This document shows positions 1 to 11,827 of a stretch of DNA of 64,000 nt, piece after piece. The notes below the pieces were generated by a model, which was not told the DNA's origin, ran no database searches, and saw nothing but the letters and a program-made list of their open reading frames with translations. Every line of letters starts with the position of its first letter. The first letter of the stretch is position 1. This DNA is from Dactylis glomerata (Eukaryota; Streptophyta; Magnoliopsida; Poales; Poaceae): contig QXEO01002115.1 of assembly GCA_007115705.1 (NCBI GenBank), positions 4,681,340 to 4,745,339 on the forward strand. Direction: 5' to 3'. The position numbers and the translations under genes are program-made.

Positions 1-2634
1 CGCAGAAGCCGCAGAGGGAGAAATCATCGCCACAATGGCGGGCGAGAATTTCTTCGCCTTCTCAAAGAAAGCCTTTAGCTCTAAGCGGGTGCAACCATGG
101 GAAGAGCCAACCTTCGCCCAGTCAAGCTTGGCACCATGTGCATATGAAAATGCAATGGCCCCCTCGGCACCACGTTTCAAAGAAAGGCCTTTCATCTGAA
201 GGATGGGGTCTTCAGTAGTGTTGAAGGCTTGGGCAAGTTTCTTCACATCATTGTGTAGCACCTCCGCCTTTTGCTCGGGCCACAACCCGACAAACATCCA
301 CGTAAGAACGCGGTTGACTAACTCGAAGATGTCTCAGATGGATTTCTAGTTTGCTCCAAGCAAGCTAACCGCAACCATGAGAGGATCGCTGTCTGGCTGC
401 AAAGTCGACACAGGCACTCTAGTGTATTCTGTAGAACCAAGAAGACAGAAAGCAGCAGAAGAAGAATATATAAGCAAGTATAAGAAAACAAGCAAACCAA
501 AGAAGAAGAGTACAGTATGTACCTCCAGCAGCAGCAGACATCGCGTTCAGCCGCTCAGTCACCGCTTGCTCTCGCTGGAGGTGCTCCTTGTTAGCATCAG
601 CCAAATCTTTCTCCACTTTCTTCGCCTTAGCCAGCGCTGATTTATTCGACTTCTCAGCACTAACCTTGGCAGCAGTCACGGCATCAAAAGCTTTCTGAGA
701 AGCACTAAGTTCAGCTTCCAATGACGAAATGTGAGCGTTAGCTGACGCTAAAGCATCTGTAGGACAACAAGGAGGAAAGAAAAGATCAAACAGCAAGTAA
801 AGAAAAGCATACATGATAAGAAAAGGTAGAAAAAGTAATTCACCTTTGGAAGCTCTAGCAACTTTCAAGTACTCAGCACATTCAGTGCCTAAGGCGACAA
901 ATTTTTTCAACAATGCCTGACAAGGAAGAAAACGTAAGTATATGAATCACGCAAGGAAAATAAGTCAAGGACAATTACTCACATTATCAGGGGAGTCAGC
1001 GGATTCGTGGGCTTCAAGGGAAACATTGCATTCCTTCGATTTCTTCGACCGCTGGGTGCTCCGGGTCACCGGAACTTTCTTAACAGAAGTTCTGGGGGCT
1101 TTCGGAGACTTCACGGTCGGCTTAGCTTCTTGCATGGGAGGCTCATCGGCAGTTGTATCTTCAACAGAAGGAACAGTGGCAGCATCCCTTTTCAGGCCCT
1201 CATCATCACTGCAAAGAAAGAAAGAAGAAACAGGTTTTATTCAACCCGAAAGATAGAAAGCAAACACAACAAAGGCATAAAGTTCGCAGAAAACTTCCGA
1301 TGACATGAAGTCAAAAAGTTCTAGATCATCTTCTTGAACAAGAGCTTCACCGGCCGCAGCTCTCTGAGCAGAGGTACTCGAAGAAGCAAGCTCTTCGACA
1401 CACTTCCTTTTCTTATCGACAACAAGATCTTCAGAAAGTGCAGGAGGAGGCGATGTCGTCGAGCTCATCTCATCTTCTGATACTTCGGTATCGTCTCCCT
1501 CCTGATTTTCTTCAGCCTCGGGGGCTTCGGAAATAGAAGAGGCCAGATCCGCCGGAAGAGGCCCCTCCTCTGGAAGGGAAGGGCGTGAAACAAGGAACTG
1601 ATGATCCTGCACAAGAAGTAAGTTAGTAAAATCATCGAGACATACCAAATGACAGTAGGAAGATGATGGGAAAAGCGAGAATCGATAATGCAAAGAAAAC
1701 ATACCTCGGGCAAAGGGTGCTCGGAGTCGAAATAAGGGGCGGCCAAGTCTGCAACTGCATAATCCTTGGTGAGCTTGGTAAGAGCCCTGAATCGCTTGTC
1801 GACATCTTGCTTTTCAATCAGATCTCCAGAAACCCGAGAAGAATCTACCAAGCCAGAATAGTTCCAAACTTTGGAAAGACGATGCTGTAGGGGTTGAACC
1901 CGACGTTGCACAAAGAACGCCATGAGTTGAATACCCGACAGAGCGCCTCCTTCACCTCCTTTCAGGGCTTGGATGCGGGCCAGCAGCGGTGCGATCGCGT
2001 CCATCTCTACACCTGTGGGAGCTGAATCCCACGATGACAACTTCTTCAATTCCTTGGAGGCATCGAAAGGGGCTAAGCCGTATTCATCATTGGACGAGGC
2101 CTTACGGTCTTTGATATAAAACCATTTGGTCCTCCATTCAGACATGGAAAATTCCAAATATTGGGCTTCAGCACGCACAGAGACGATAGCTCCGCCCAGC
2201 TCAGGCTTATTTGACAAAGATACGCTAGGGCGGAGCCGAAAAATGGACCTCCAGAGCAGAAAATGGGGTTCGATCCCCAGGAAGGACTCGCAAAGAGTCA
2301 TGAAATAGGCAATGTGGAGGATAGAGTTAGGTGTGAGCTGGTGAACCTGCACACCGTAAACATAAAGAAGCCCACGAAGGAACTCGTGGGCAGGAAGAGA
2401 GAGTCCGCGGAGAAGGAAAGAGAGGAACATCACCCGGTAGCCGCTCGGGGGCTTGGGGATCCATTCAGTGGTAGGAAACATGATGGAGTAATTGCTGGAG
2501 ACGAGACCGTCCGCCTTGGCCTTGGGCAGATCCTTCTGCTTGAAAGCAGAGGGCACCCAGCTCGTTGCGGAGTTCGTCGCTTTACCCTTGGCCATCTTGA
2601 TCTTCTCTGCCAAGTGTTTCACACGCATCCACAA
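1..2634 (-). pseudogene. Antisense PF04195-type (gypsy-associated) gene, copy 1, 3' end cut by the window
   Basis: This is the same multi-exon gene as at 7841-10594, shifted by 7960 bp; see that entry for the domains. Exon 1 runs from 2634 (or the internal ATG at 2595, protein start MAKGKATNSA) to 1705, with a donor GAG/GTATG. Exon 2 begins at 1606 after TGCAG. Further exons follow at 1208-983, 916-844, 756-523 and 396 to beyond the window edge. In the frame leading to the last exon there is a TAG at 346-348 and a TGA at 334-336, exactly as in copy 2, so the damage predates the duplication. It differs from copy 2 by a handful of missense changes. Confidence 0.75.
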
Positions 2635-2839
2635 TCTGCGTTCGGGGGCTAGGCAGGAGAATGGCAGGGCACAGAGATTGAACTAATGGCGGCGGCGGAG
2701 ATAATGAGCTGGTAAACAGTACAAATCTCCACTCTCCCTTAATATACCTTCCCGGAGAAGGAACATGGGCTGAAACGTGGCACACGGAGAGGAAGCGGCA
2801 GCCCACTAATGGGCGGGGAAAAATACAAAATTACCGCGC

Positions 2840-3867
2840 TACCCACGAAACGGTTTGCGCACATTCAAAGTGACGTATAGAGAAATTTGGCTGCTGACAT
2901 CATGAAGGAGACACAAAGACAAAAATAAACTCGACAGATGCATGTACTCGACAAATATTGAATGTGGCAATTTGCGAGTAAAGAAAGAAAGGGCGGTGAC
3001 AAAAGATTGGCGCCGACATAACTGGAATTAATACCCGAAAACATTCGACTAGAGCCTTGGGGGCTACTACCATCGGGAGCGTTGAACGCGCCCCCGACGA
3101 TATTATCATCAAACTATTTCGAGTTGAATTATGAAGATGGAGCACACTGTATTTGAGCCTATACTCGAAAAATAATTCTTTGACTATAGCCTCGGGGGCT
3201 ACTCCCATCGGGAGCGCTGGGCGCGCACCTGACGATATTTATTCACGAATAATAGAGTAAAGATGATGAATGAAGGTTCGATGAAACACTATTACTCCCA
3301 TCGGGAGTGAGTTGATTATTAAGTTATGGTTATATAAACCCAAATATTTTTAGTCAAACTAAGGCTGCGACATATGATTCTCGAGTTGCGTCATCGCGAC
3401 AAAATTCGAATGCCGTGATTTATCACGAAGGTAAGACCCCAGGATCCGTCCTATGAGGCCTGGTATACGCACATGGATGCGCTCTGCTGGTATGTATCCA
3501 TGTCTACGACGCGAAGAAAATCCTGGTGGATGCACTAGGTACCCTGAGAACCACTGGGATTCATTCTTTGTAAGTCCTAAATGCGGCAAAAGAATGGGTT
3601 TGACCGGTTTCCCGAATTCAAGTCCAAGGGGATTGAATTTGAAGTAGGTGACAAGTATCTGCTCCGGTAGTTAACTGGCTTCTTGATCCGTCAGAGTTGT
3701 CAGGCTTGTTCATCAAAACCCCTTGCGAGATATCATAATAAGAATAAGTCAAAAGACCAAGTCGAAGATTTGAAGATATGAAGAAGTCGAAGAGATGACA
3801 AAGTCGAAAATTTTAAGATTAAAGATTCAACCTGAATCTGCAATTCTGGTAGAATCTCAGGGGCTAC
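2840..3867 (+). mobile_element. Gypsy 3' non-coding region with repeated CGGGGGCTAC blocks, copy 1
   Basis: A block built on CCTCGGGGGCTACTCCCATC and CGACGATATT recurs at about 3056, 3188 and (shortened) 3290. A final TCAGGGGCTAC lies directly before the LTR at 3868 and probably serves as the polypurine tract. Such CTCGGGGGCTAC repeats are typical of the 3' internal region of grass gypsy elements. I see no coding sequence here. Confidence 0.7.
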
Positions 3868-4202
3868 TGACAAGGGTATAGATAATAGAGCCCGTCAGTT
3901 GAGTACCCCTGAGGCCCGTTAAGCTAGGCCCAATTGTAATACTAGGCGAAATATGATTTCTTACCGTATGTCGATATTGTAATCTGCATCGGACCCTACC
4001 CGATCCTCGAGACCTGGCCACCTATATATAGGGGCCAGAAGGGGACGGTGTAGGCCAGATTGAAAGCAAGCCAGGTTTTACACCCACGTTTACTTTCATA
4101 GCCATTTTGTTTGATTGAGTTTACCTTCGAGTTCATTCGACGCCCTATCTCCCCGATCCTAAGTCCTTCATCTAGGACATTTGTCGAGTTAACCCCTCGT
4201 CA
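3868..4202 (+). mobile_element. Gypsy LTR (plus orientation), copy 1
   Basis: This is a 335-bp unit starting TGACAAGGGTATAG and ending CCCCTCGTCA, the usual TG...CA ends. A TATATATAGG box lies near 4024. It is preceded by the polypurine-like GGGGCTAC, so it is the 3' LTR of the plus-strand element. Its CA end abuts, without any spacer, the inside of another gypsy gag region in the opposite orientation. Confidence 0.85.
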
Positions 4203-4673
4203 CCTGTCTTCCAGGTGTCTGTTGATTGATCTGAGGCGTCGTCGTGGTAGATCATGAGATCTTCGAGTTGCGCCTCTAAGTCGAGATTCTCCATGGTTTC
4301 GTCGCCTCCTGCGATTTTTCCTTCTTCTGCTTCTGCCAAGCTAATCGGCGAGTTTACCTCGCTGGAAGAGCCTTCTGATGATTCCGATATTGCTATCGTC
4401 TCGGGTTCACTTGCCGATGGATCCAGTTTTGCCGGATCTGAAAGGCGAATCGAACCTAGTGATCTGACACGGAAGTTTAGACTTCCGATCGTCAAATCCA
4501 TATCTTGATCCATACTCTCGAATACTTGCGCAAAACTTGACTGGTGAGGTTGAAAATTGATGATTCCGAAGGTTATCTGAATTTCGTCAACTTGCGGATT
4601 GATGTTGGCTAAAAGTGAAAAAGCCATCGAATTCATGATTCCAACACCCAGAGTCCCCACGGTCGGCGCCAAT
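4203..4673 (-). pseudogene. Gypsy gag start with primer-binding site, inverted, copy 1
   Basis: Read on the minus strand, the LTR that ends at 4674 is followed by TTGGCGCCGACCGTGGGGAC, a classical gypsy primer-binding region. An open frame then begins MNSMAFSLLANINPQVDEIQ and continues with acidic, Ser-rich sequence (SESSEGSSSEV). It is the beginning of a gag protein with no recognisable capsid domain yet. The frame is cut at 4203, where an LTR of opposite orientation begins. Confidence 0.75.
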
Positions 4674-5008
4674 TGACGAGGGGTTAACTCGACAAATGTC
4701 CTGGATGAAGGACTTAGGATCGGGGAGATAGGGCGTCGGATGAACTCGAAGGTAAATTCAATCAAACAAGGTGGCTATGAAAGTAAACATGGGTGTAGAA
4801 CCTGGCTTGCTTTCAATCTGTCCCTTACCGTCCCCTCCTGGCCCCTATATATAGGTGGGCAGGTCTCAAGGATCGGGTAGGATCCGATACAGATTACAAT
4901 ATCGACATACGGTAAGAACTCGTATTTCGACTAGTATTACAATTGGGCCTAGCTTAACGGTCCTCAGGGGTACTCAACTGACAGGCTCTATTATCTATAC
5001 CCTTGTCA
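4674..5008 (-). mobile_element. Gypsy 5' LTR (minus orientation), copy 1
   Basis: This is the inverted partner of 3868-4202 over its full 335 bp. It differs at roughly 20 positions (about 6 percent), for example in the AATACTAG(g/t)CGAAATA segment and at the TATA-flanking bases. The primer-binding site and gag start follow on the minus strand, so this is the 5' LTR of a second, inverted element. Confidence 0.85.
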
Positions 5009-5567
5009 AGCATGTTTAGGTTTTTTTTTGCATAGGGGAAGGGGTCTAGAAGACCCTAGTATTTCCATTACTGAAACACGTGGCGGGTACATTTTATAGA
5101 AACAACCTTTTCGTTCCAGCCCTAGGAGATCTCCTATCTAGAGATAAGACCGATCCTATTATAAAAAGCACCCTAGAACCTAAGATATTTTTGCAATGCA
5201 GTCCCTGGGCACCACCGCCACCACTCGCCGGCGTCCTCCAGGTGTCACCGCCGAGGAGCAAGGGCCAGTAGCTCGGGAGCCCCCTTCCGGCAGCCTCAAT
5301 CCACCCAATCGCCATGGGGAACGAATCACTTCGTGGTGAAAAGGCCTCGAGCTCCCAAGACGGTTTATGCCTATTTTTCATGTGGTTGATCCACATTTTC
5401 GATTTTGAGTGATCCATGCATTGTATTTGTAATAAACTTGGTGAGTTAACACTATTGTATTTAAGGCTATATGCATCAATCGATTCAGAGGTCAGCGATT
5501 TAAATGCCCCTTTTCGTAAAAAAAAGCATGGCTCATTTCATATAGGATATAACTCTCTCGAAAAAAA
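5009..5567. other. Unassigned flank inside the tandem unit (also 12969-13527)
   Basis: I see no convincing gene. A moderately GC-rich stretch at 5200-5350 has short open frames on both strands with Pro/Gly-rich translations but no recognisable domain or splice pattern. The sequence is the same in both tandem units. Confidence 0.4.
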
Positions 5568-5640
5568 AAGTGTCGATAACTTATTATAAATTTTATACTA
5601 AGTTAGTATAAAATCACCGACACTTATTTCGATTGGAGGG
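5568..5640. mobile_element. Stowaway-like MITE remnant, copy 1
   Basis: The stretch contains GTGTCGATAACTTAT, then TTTTATACTAAGTTAGTATA, and ends CGACACTTATTTCGATTGG followed by AGGG. The self-complementary core and the GGAGGG end resemble Stowaway (Tc1/mariner) MITEs of the Thalos type. Only about 73 bp and one good terminus remain. Confidence 0.55.
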
Positions 5641-5699
5641 TGTATACATCCATTTCAATACTCAAACCCATGTGTGTAAAAGGTGTACGGTACCTTGCG

Positions 5700-6085
5700 T
5701 CGTGTGAACCAAGAACCCATGTTATTATATTACAACACAAAAGCTGCCTGTTTTTGGGCCGCTGACGCAGCCTTGCGAAGATGGGAGATCCTCAAACTTT
5801 TACATTTTTGTCTACGTCAACGGAATCGTCCAGCAATGCAGATAAGAGGAATGAGCGAATGTAGGCATGATCCAAACAAAGAATCGTCATCCATATCCAG
5901 ATATTACCCAATAGAAAATAGTCTACCGTTACCAATCCTATGCAAAGAGATAGTAGCAGTAATTTTGCGCATCTGAGATGGAGTCGCGTCAGCGGTCGCC
6001 GACCCACTTCATATCCTCGTTGCAAAATGAACACTTCCTGTATATCTAGGTTATCAGTATACTCACTAGTGCATCACCAGCGCAT
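5700..6085. repeat. Copy of the 3' flank of the PRAF-type gene (in left tandem unit)
   Basis: The block shares long runs with 24120-24440, for example AATCGTCCAGCAATGCAGAT and GCGCATCTGAGATGGAGTC, in the same orientation. In the parent locus this lies just downstream of the gene's stop codon, so it is probably 3' UTR or flank. Divergence is much higher than between the tandem units, so this is an older duplication. Confidence 0.8.
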
Positions 6086-6260
6086 ATGCTTTGTATTGTG
6101 GGCTACAAAAACTTATGAAAACTGAAATCATACTTTTAAGTTTTATAAAATTATGCAAATAAATCTGAACATAGTCGATGATATAACCTACAAGCATGCA
6201 AAATTTATTATGAAATTCTTTGTATTATGGGCTACAAAAAATAACAAAATCTGATAAATT

Positions 6261-6736
6261 TCACAAGATGGTCCAAAACTTCGGCACGATGGCAAGTTAC
6301 GGATAACCCAACTGCAAAGCAAAAAGCACGACTACAGGAGTCACGCAGCAACTCGAAGGAAACCCCAAGGAACCAGAAGTAAAGAAACCTCGGGTGCAGC
6401 CACCAGAGCAAGAGAAGTCTACAAGAGAAGAGGAGAAGACGCAAGCGACATAGGCGAATAAGTAGGGTAGGAAAATAAGGCTGTAAAAGCCACGAGTTAT
6501 TCCAGGACAATGCACTCTAGATCCAGAACACGGGTCATTGGCCGGATCTCTTGGCTCACCTCATGTATCTTACATTACAAAACGTAACAAAGACAGGTTC
6601 CTCATATCTAAGCTTACATGTCTAAACGCGGCAAACGCCAAATAAAAAGATAGGACGCCTTGAGTACTAAAATTTCCTAGGGTAACAACTCAAGGAAAAA
6701 GCACTCTCGCAAATACAATAAATATATACATCCAAA
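6261..6736. other. Non-coding 3' flank of the antisense gene
   Basis: This lies downstream (minus-strand sense) of the last antisense exon. Short open frames around 6232-6515 have no recognisable domain, and I see no structural RNA. It is probably 3' untranslated or spacer sequence of the gypsy element's antisense gene. Confidence 0.4.
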
Positions 6737-7668
6737 TCACGAAGCAGCTGGCTCTGAGTCATCCACATCAAAAGGATTCAAGTAATGATACTCCTGGAAA
6801 AACCTGGCGTCTTCTTGCAATAACCTCGAGATAATCCTTCTCGCCGGTTCCAGCGTTGCATCCATGTGAATTCTAACCGTAGTTCGTCCAGGAGGCAAAC
6901 TCTGGGACGTGCGGTCGAAATTAAGTCTTGGATTCCACTTTCGAATCCATCCAAGAGCGAAATTACCACCAGCAATCAAATTCAGCTTTATAAGGAGGTG
7001 GACTCGCTAGCTCGTCCAGAAAGTTTCGAGTAGCTGCCTAAAATCCCTCGGCATAGGATTACGAGGCAGCATGACAGAGTACATAGTTGTGAGAGCCTTA
7101 CGACAACCATCAACAGCCTCGCCAATGTACTGCGCACGATCCTGAAGAAGCACGACGGCACGACAACGGCGGGAATTAGACCATAAGCTTTCAGTCCCTT
7201 GAGCAACACTTTGAAGAGTAGTAATCCGCTCAGTAAACCGACGTGATTCGCCAACAAGATCGAGGCAGGAACCTACGATACAAGCAAAAATCAGCACGAG
7301 AAAAGTTAGAGTGAAAACAAAGAGAAAAGGCTCCCCGAAGACTTACAAAGTAACATCTCGCAAACAGACTCGACGATACCAAGAAGAAAGGACTCGCACT
7401 CCTCAAAATGAGTGATTTTCACAACTAGACCCGACACTTTATCTTCGAGATCAGACAATTGTCTTACGAGACCATGGGAACTACTAGCCTTGTCTAGAGC
7501 AACCTGTGCCTGGCGCTTCATCAAGGATAGGCGGCTCTCAAGGTCCGCAACTCTGAAAGAATATTCCTTACATCGACAGGGCGGTCGAGGAGGCGAGGAA
7601 ACCCCAGAGGCGAATATATCATCAGGGGATGGAGCTCGATCATAACCCGGCGATTCACCAGCAAGCAA
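6737..7668 (-). pseudogene. C-terminal exons of the antisense PF04195-type gene
   Basis: Three open segments on the minus strand look like successive exons of a coiled-coil C-terminal region. The first (7668-7345) has heptad-rich sequence around SRLSLMKRQAQVALDKASS. The second (7275-7007) includes the stretch DRAQYIGEAVDGCRKAL. The third (6979-6737) includes PPGRTTVRIHMDATLEPA and ends FDVDDSEPAAS. This HMDATLEPA...ISRLL type of tail is what I know from grass proteins carrying the PF04195 (putative gypsy type transposon) N-terminus, so I read it as the continuation of 7841-10594. It could instead be a separate short gene. I did not fix the splice sites with certainty. The equivalent part of copy 1 is outside the window. 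Confidence 0.55.
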
Positions 7669-7840
7669 TGGCTGAAGTCAATCAAAAGAAAAAACACTTC
7701 TCAGGAACATCATTCAAGCAATTCATATTAGAGAAGATATATACAAGCGAATGCAAAGCCTTTTGAACAGTTCTCAGGCAGAGCATAACTAGAAGTTCAT
7801 TAAAACAAAAGAAACGAATAAAACAACAGGAAGACTAAAT

Positions 7841-10594
7841 CTACGCCACCTCAGTGTCATGCTCTGTGGCAGAGGAAGGCGTGGCAGACGCAGCAGCAGC
7901 AGTCGGAGGAGGCGTGGACTCATTCGTCGCTGGCGTCGAAGAAGTTGGCGCAGAAGAAGCCGCAGAAGCCGCAGAGGGAGAAATCATCGCCACAATGGCG
8001 GGCGAGAATTTCTTCGCCTTCTCAAAGAAAGCCTTTAGCTCTAAGCGGGTGCAACCATGGGAAGAGCCAACCTTCGCCCAGTCAAGCTTGGCACCATGTG
8101 CATATGAAAATGCAATGGCCCCCTCGGCACCACGTTTCAAAGAAAGGCCTTTCATCTGAAGGATGGGGTCTTCAGTAGTGTTGAAGGCTTGGGCAAGTTT
8201 CTTCACATCATTGTGTAGCACCTCCGCCTTTTGCTTGGGCCACAACCCGACAAACATCCACGTAAGAACGCGGTTGACTAACTCGAAGATGTCTCAGATG
8301 GATTTCTAGTTTGCTCCAAGCAAGCTAACCGCAACCATGAGAGGATCGCTGTCTGGCTGCAAAGTCGACACAGGCACTCTAGTGTATTCTGTAGAACCAA
8401 GAAGACAGAAAGCAGCAGAAGAAGAATATATAAGCAAGTATAAGAAAACAAGCAAACCAAAGAAGAAGAGTACAGTATGTACCTCCAGCAGCAGCAGACA
8501 TCGCGTTCAGCCGCTCAGTCACCGCTTGCTCTCGCTGGAGGTGCTCCTTGTTAGCATCAGCCAAATCTTTCTCCACTTTCTTCGCCTTAGCCAGCGCTGA
8601 TTTATTCGACTTCTCAGCACTAACCTTGGCAGCAGTCACGGCATCAAAAGCTTTCTGAGAAGCACTAAGTTCAGCTTCCAATGACGAAATGTGAGCGTTA
8701 GCTGACGCTAAAGCATCTGTAGGACAACAAGGAGGAAAGAAAAGATCAAACAGCAAGTAAAGAAAAGCATACATGATAAGAAAAGGTAGAAAAAGTAATT
8801 CACCTTTGGAAGCTCTAGCAACTTTCAAGTACTCAGCACATTCAGTGCCTAAGGCGACAAATTTTTTCAACAATGCCTGACAAGGAAGAAAACGTAAGTA
8901 TATGAATCACGCAAGGAAAATAAGTCAAGGACAATTACTCACATTATCAGGGGAGTCAGCGGATTCGTGGGCTTCAAGGGAAACATTGCATTCCTTCGAT
9001 TTCTTCGACCGCTGGGTGCTCCGGGTCACCGGAACTTTCTTAACAGAAGTTCTGGGGGCTTTCGGAGACTTCACGGTCGGCTTAGCTTCTTGCATGGGAG
9101 GCTCATCGGCAGTTGTATCTTCAACAGAAGGAACAGTGGCAGCATCCCTTTTCAGGCCCTCATCATCACTGCAAAGAAAGAAAGAAGAAACAGGTTTTAT
9201 TCAACCCGAAAGATAGAAAGCAAACACAACAAAGGCATAAAGTTCGCAGAAAACTTCCGATGACATGAAGTCAAAAAGTTCTAGATCATCTTCTTGAACA
9301 AGAGCTTCACCGGCCGCAGCTCTCTGAGCAGAGGTACTCAAAGAAGCAAGCTCTTCGACACACTTCCTTTTCTTATCGACAACAAGATCTTCAGAAAGTG
9401 CAGGAGTAGGCGATGTCGTCGAGCTCATCTCATCTTCTGATACTTCGGTATCGTCTCCCTCCTGATTTTCTTTAGCCTCGGGGGCTTCGGAAACAGAAGA
9501 GGCCAGATCCACCGGAAGAGGCCCCTCCTCTGGAAGGGAAGGGCGTGAAACAAGGAACTGATGATCCTGCACAAGAAGTAAGTTAGTAAAATCATCGAGA
9601 CATACCAAATGACAGTAGGAAGATGATGGGAAAAGCGAGAATCGATAATGCAAAGAAAACATACCTCGGGCAAAGGGTGCTCGGAGTCGAAATAAGGGGC
9701 GGCCAAGTCTGCAACTGCATAATCCTTGGTGAGCTTGGTAAGAGCCCTGAATCGCTTGTCGACATCTTGCTTTTCAATCAGATCTCCAGAAACCCGAGAA
9801 GAATCTACCAAGCCAGAATAGTTCCAAACTTTGGAAAGACGATGCTGTAGGGGTTGAACCCGACGTTGCACAAAGAACGCCATGAGTTGAATACCCGACA
9901 GAGCGCCTCCTTCACCTCCTTTCAGGGCTTGGATGCGGGCCAGCAGCGGTGCGATCGCGTCCATCTCTACACCTGTGGGAGCTGAATCCCACGATGACAA
10001 CTTCTTCAATTCCTTGGAGGCATCGAAAGGGGCTAAGCCGTATTCATCATTGGACGAGGCCTTACGGTCTTTGATATAAAACCATTTGGTCCTCCATTCA
10101 GACATGGAAAATTCCAAATATTGGGCTTCAGCACGCACAGAGACGATAGCTCCGCCCAGCTCAGGCTTATTTGACAAAGATACGCTAGGGCGGAGCCAAA
10201 AAATGGACCTCCAGAGCAGAAAATGGGGTTCGATCCCCAGGAAGGACTCGCAAAGAGTCATGAAATAGGCAATGTGGAGGATAGAGTTAGGTGTGAGCTG
10301 GTGAACCTGCACACCGTAAACATAAAGAAGCCCACGAAGGAACTCGTGGGCAGGAAGAGAGAGTCCGCGGAGAAGGAAAGAGAGGAACATCACCCGGTAG
10401 CCGCTCGGGGGCTTGGGGATCCATTCAGTGGTAGGAAACATGATGGAGTAATTGCTGGAGACGAGACCGTCCGCCTTGGCCTTGGGCAGATCCTTCTGCT
10501 TGAAAGCAGAGGGCACCCAGCTCGTTGCGGAGTTCGTCGCTTTACCCTTGGCCATCTTGATCTTCTCTGCCAAGTGTTTCACACGCATCCACAA
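7841..10594 (-). pseudogene. Antisense PF04195-type (gypsy-associated) multi-exon gene, copy 2
   Basis: The gene runs antisense inside the 3' region of a plus-strand gypsy element. Exon 1 (10594 or ATG at 10555, to 9665) carries the N-terminal domain, with characteristic stretches FLRGLLYVYGVQVHQLTPN and GIEPHFLLWRSIF. I recognise this as the plant 'putative gypsy type transposon' family PF04195. Exon 2 starts at 9566 (acidic, Ser-rich). Then come about 9168-8943 (basic, Ser/Lys-rich), 8876-8804, 8716-8483 (Ala-rich coiled coil) and 8356-7841 (ending in an Ala/Pro/Ser-rich tail). Donors GTATG, GTGAGT and GTGAAT and acceptors CAG are visible. TAG (8306-8308) and TGA (8294-8296) interrupt the frame at the start of the last exon. 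Antisense genes between pol and the 3' LTR are known from Grande-type grass gypsy elements; assignment to that type is an inference. No polymerase is present in the window. Confidence 0.72.
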
Positions 10595-10799
10595 TCTGCG
10601 TTCGGGGGCTAGGCAGGAGAATGGCAGGGCACAGAGATTGAACTAATGGCGGCGGCGGAGATAATGAGCTGGTAAACAGTACAAATCTCCACTCTCCCTT
10701 AATATACCTTCCCGGAGAAGGAACATGGGCTGAAACGTGGCACACGGAGAGGAAGCGGCAGCCCACTAATAGGCGGGGAAAAATACAAAATTACCGCGC

Positions 10800-11827
10800 T
10801 ACCCACGAAATGGTTTGCGCACATTCAAAGTGACGTATAGAGAAATTTGGCTGCTGACATCATGAAGGAGACACAAAGACAAAAATAAACTCGACAGATG
10901 CATGTACTCGACAAATATTGAATGTGGCAATTTGCGAGTAAAGAAAGAAAGGGCGGTGACAAAAGATTGGCGCCGACATAAGTGGAATTAATACCCGAAA
11001 ACATTCGACTAGAGCCTTGGGGGCTACTACCATCGGGAGCGTTGAACGCGCCCCCGACGATATTATCATCAAACTATTTCGAGTTGAATTATGAAGATGG
11101 AGCACACTGTATTTGAGCCTATACTCGAAAAATAATTCTTTGACTATAGCCTCGGGGGCTACTCCCATCGGGAGCGCTGGGCGCGCACCTGACGATATTT
11201 ATTCACGAATAATAGAGTAAAGATGATGAATGAAGGTTCGATGAAACACTATTACTCCCATCGGGAGTGAGTTGATTATTAAGTTATGGTTATATAAACC
11301 CAAATATTTTTAGTCAAACTAAGGCTGCGACATATGATTCTCGAGTTGCGTCATCGCGACAAAATTCGAATGCCGTGATTTATCACGAAGGTAAGACCCC
11401 AGGATCCGTCCTGTGAGGCCTGGTATACGCACATGGATGCGCTCTGCTGGTATGTATCCGTGTCTACGACGCGAAGAAAATCCTGGTGGATGCACTAGGT
11501 ACCCTGAGAACCACTGGGATTCATTCTTTGTAAGTCCTAAATGCGGCAAAAGAATGGGTTTGACCGGTTTCCCGAATTCAAGTCCAAGGGGATTGAATTT
11601 GAAGTAGGTGACAAGTATCTGCTCTGGTAGTTAACTGGCTTCTTGATCCGTCAGAGTTGTCAGGCTTGTTCATCAAAACCCCTTGCGAGATATCATAATA
11701 AGAATAAGTCAAAAGACCAAGTCGAAGATTTGAAGATATGAAGAAGTCGAAGAGATGACAAAGTCGAAAATTTTAAGATTAGAGATTCAACTTGAATCTG
11801 CAATTCTGGTAGAATCTCAGGGGCTAC
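10800..11827 (+). mobile_element. Gypsy 3' non-coding region, copy 2
   Basis: This is the counterpart of 2840-3867 in the right tandem unit, with the same CGGGGGCTAC repeats at about 11016, 11148 and 11250 and the same polypurine-like TCAGGGGCTAC before the LTR at 11828. Confidence 0.7.

Larger units (their letters stand above)
1..6260. repeat. Tandem duplication, left unit (truncated by the window)
   Basis: This stretch matches 7961-14219 almost base for base in the same orientation. Reading the two side by side, I count roughly 25-30 single-base or short indel differences, about 0.4 percent. Examples are 1380 g/a, 3022 c/g, a one-base change in the A-run near 5560, and a 3-bp ATT difference near 5709. 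The identity stops at 6260: this unit goes directly into the start of the next unit, while the right unit continues into unrelated sequence after 14219. The left end lies outside the window. The unit contains a gypsy 3' half, its LTR, an inverted gag plus LTR, and 1.25 kb of flank. Confidence 0.93.

Noticed and set aside
3868..5008. Autointegration of one gypsy cDNA as the sole explanation of the inverted LTRs
   Set aside because: The two LTRs differ by about 6 percent, more consistent with two different copies, one nested in the other.
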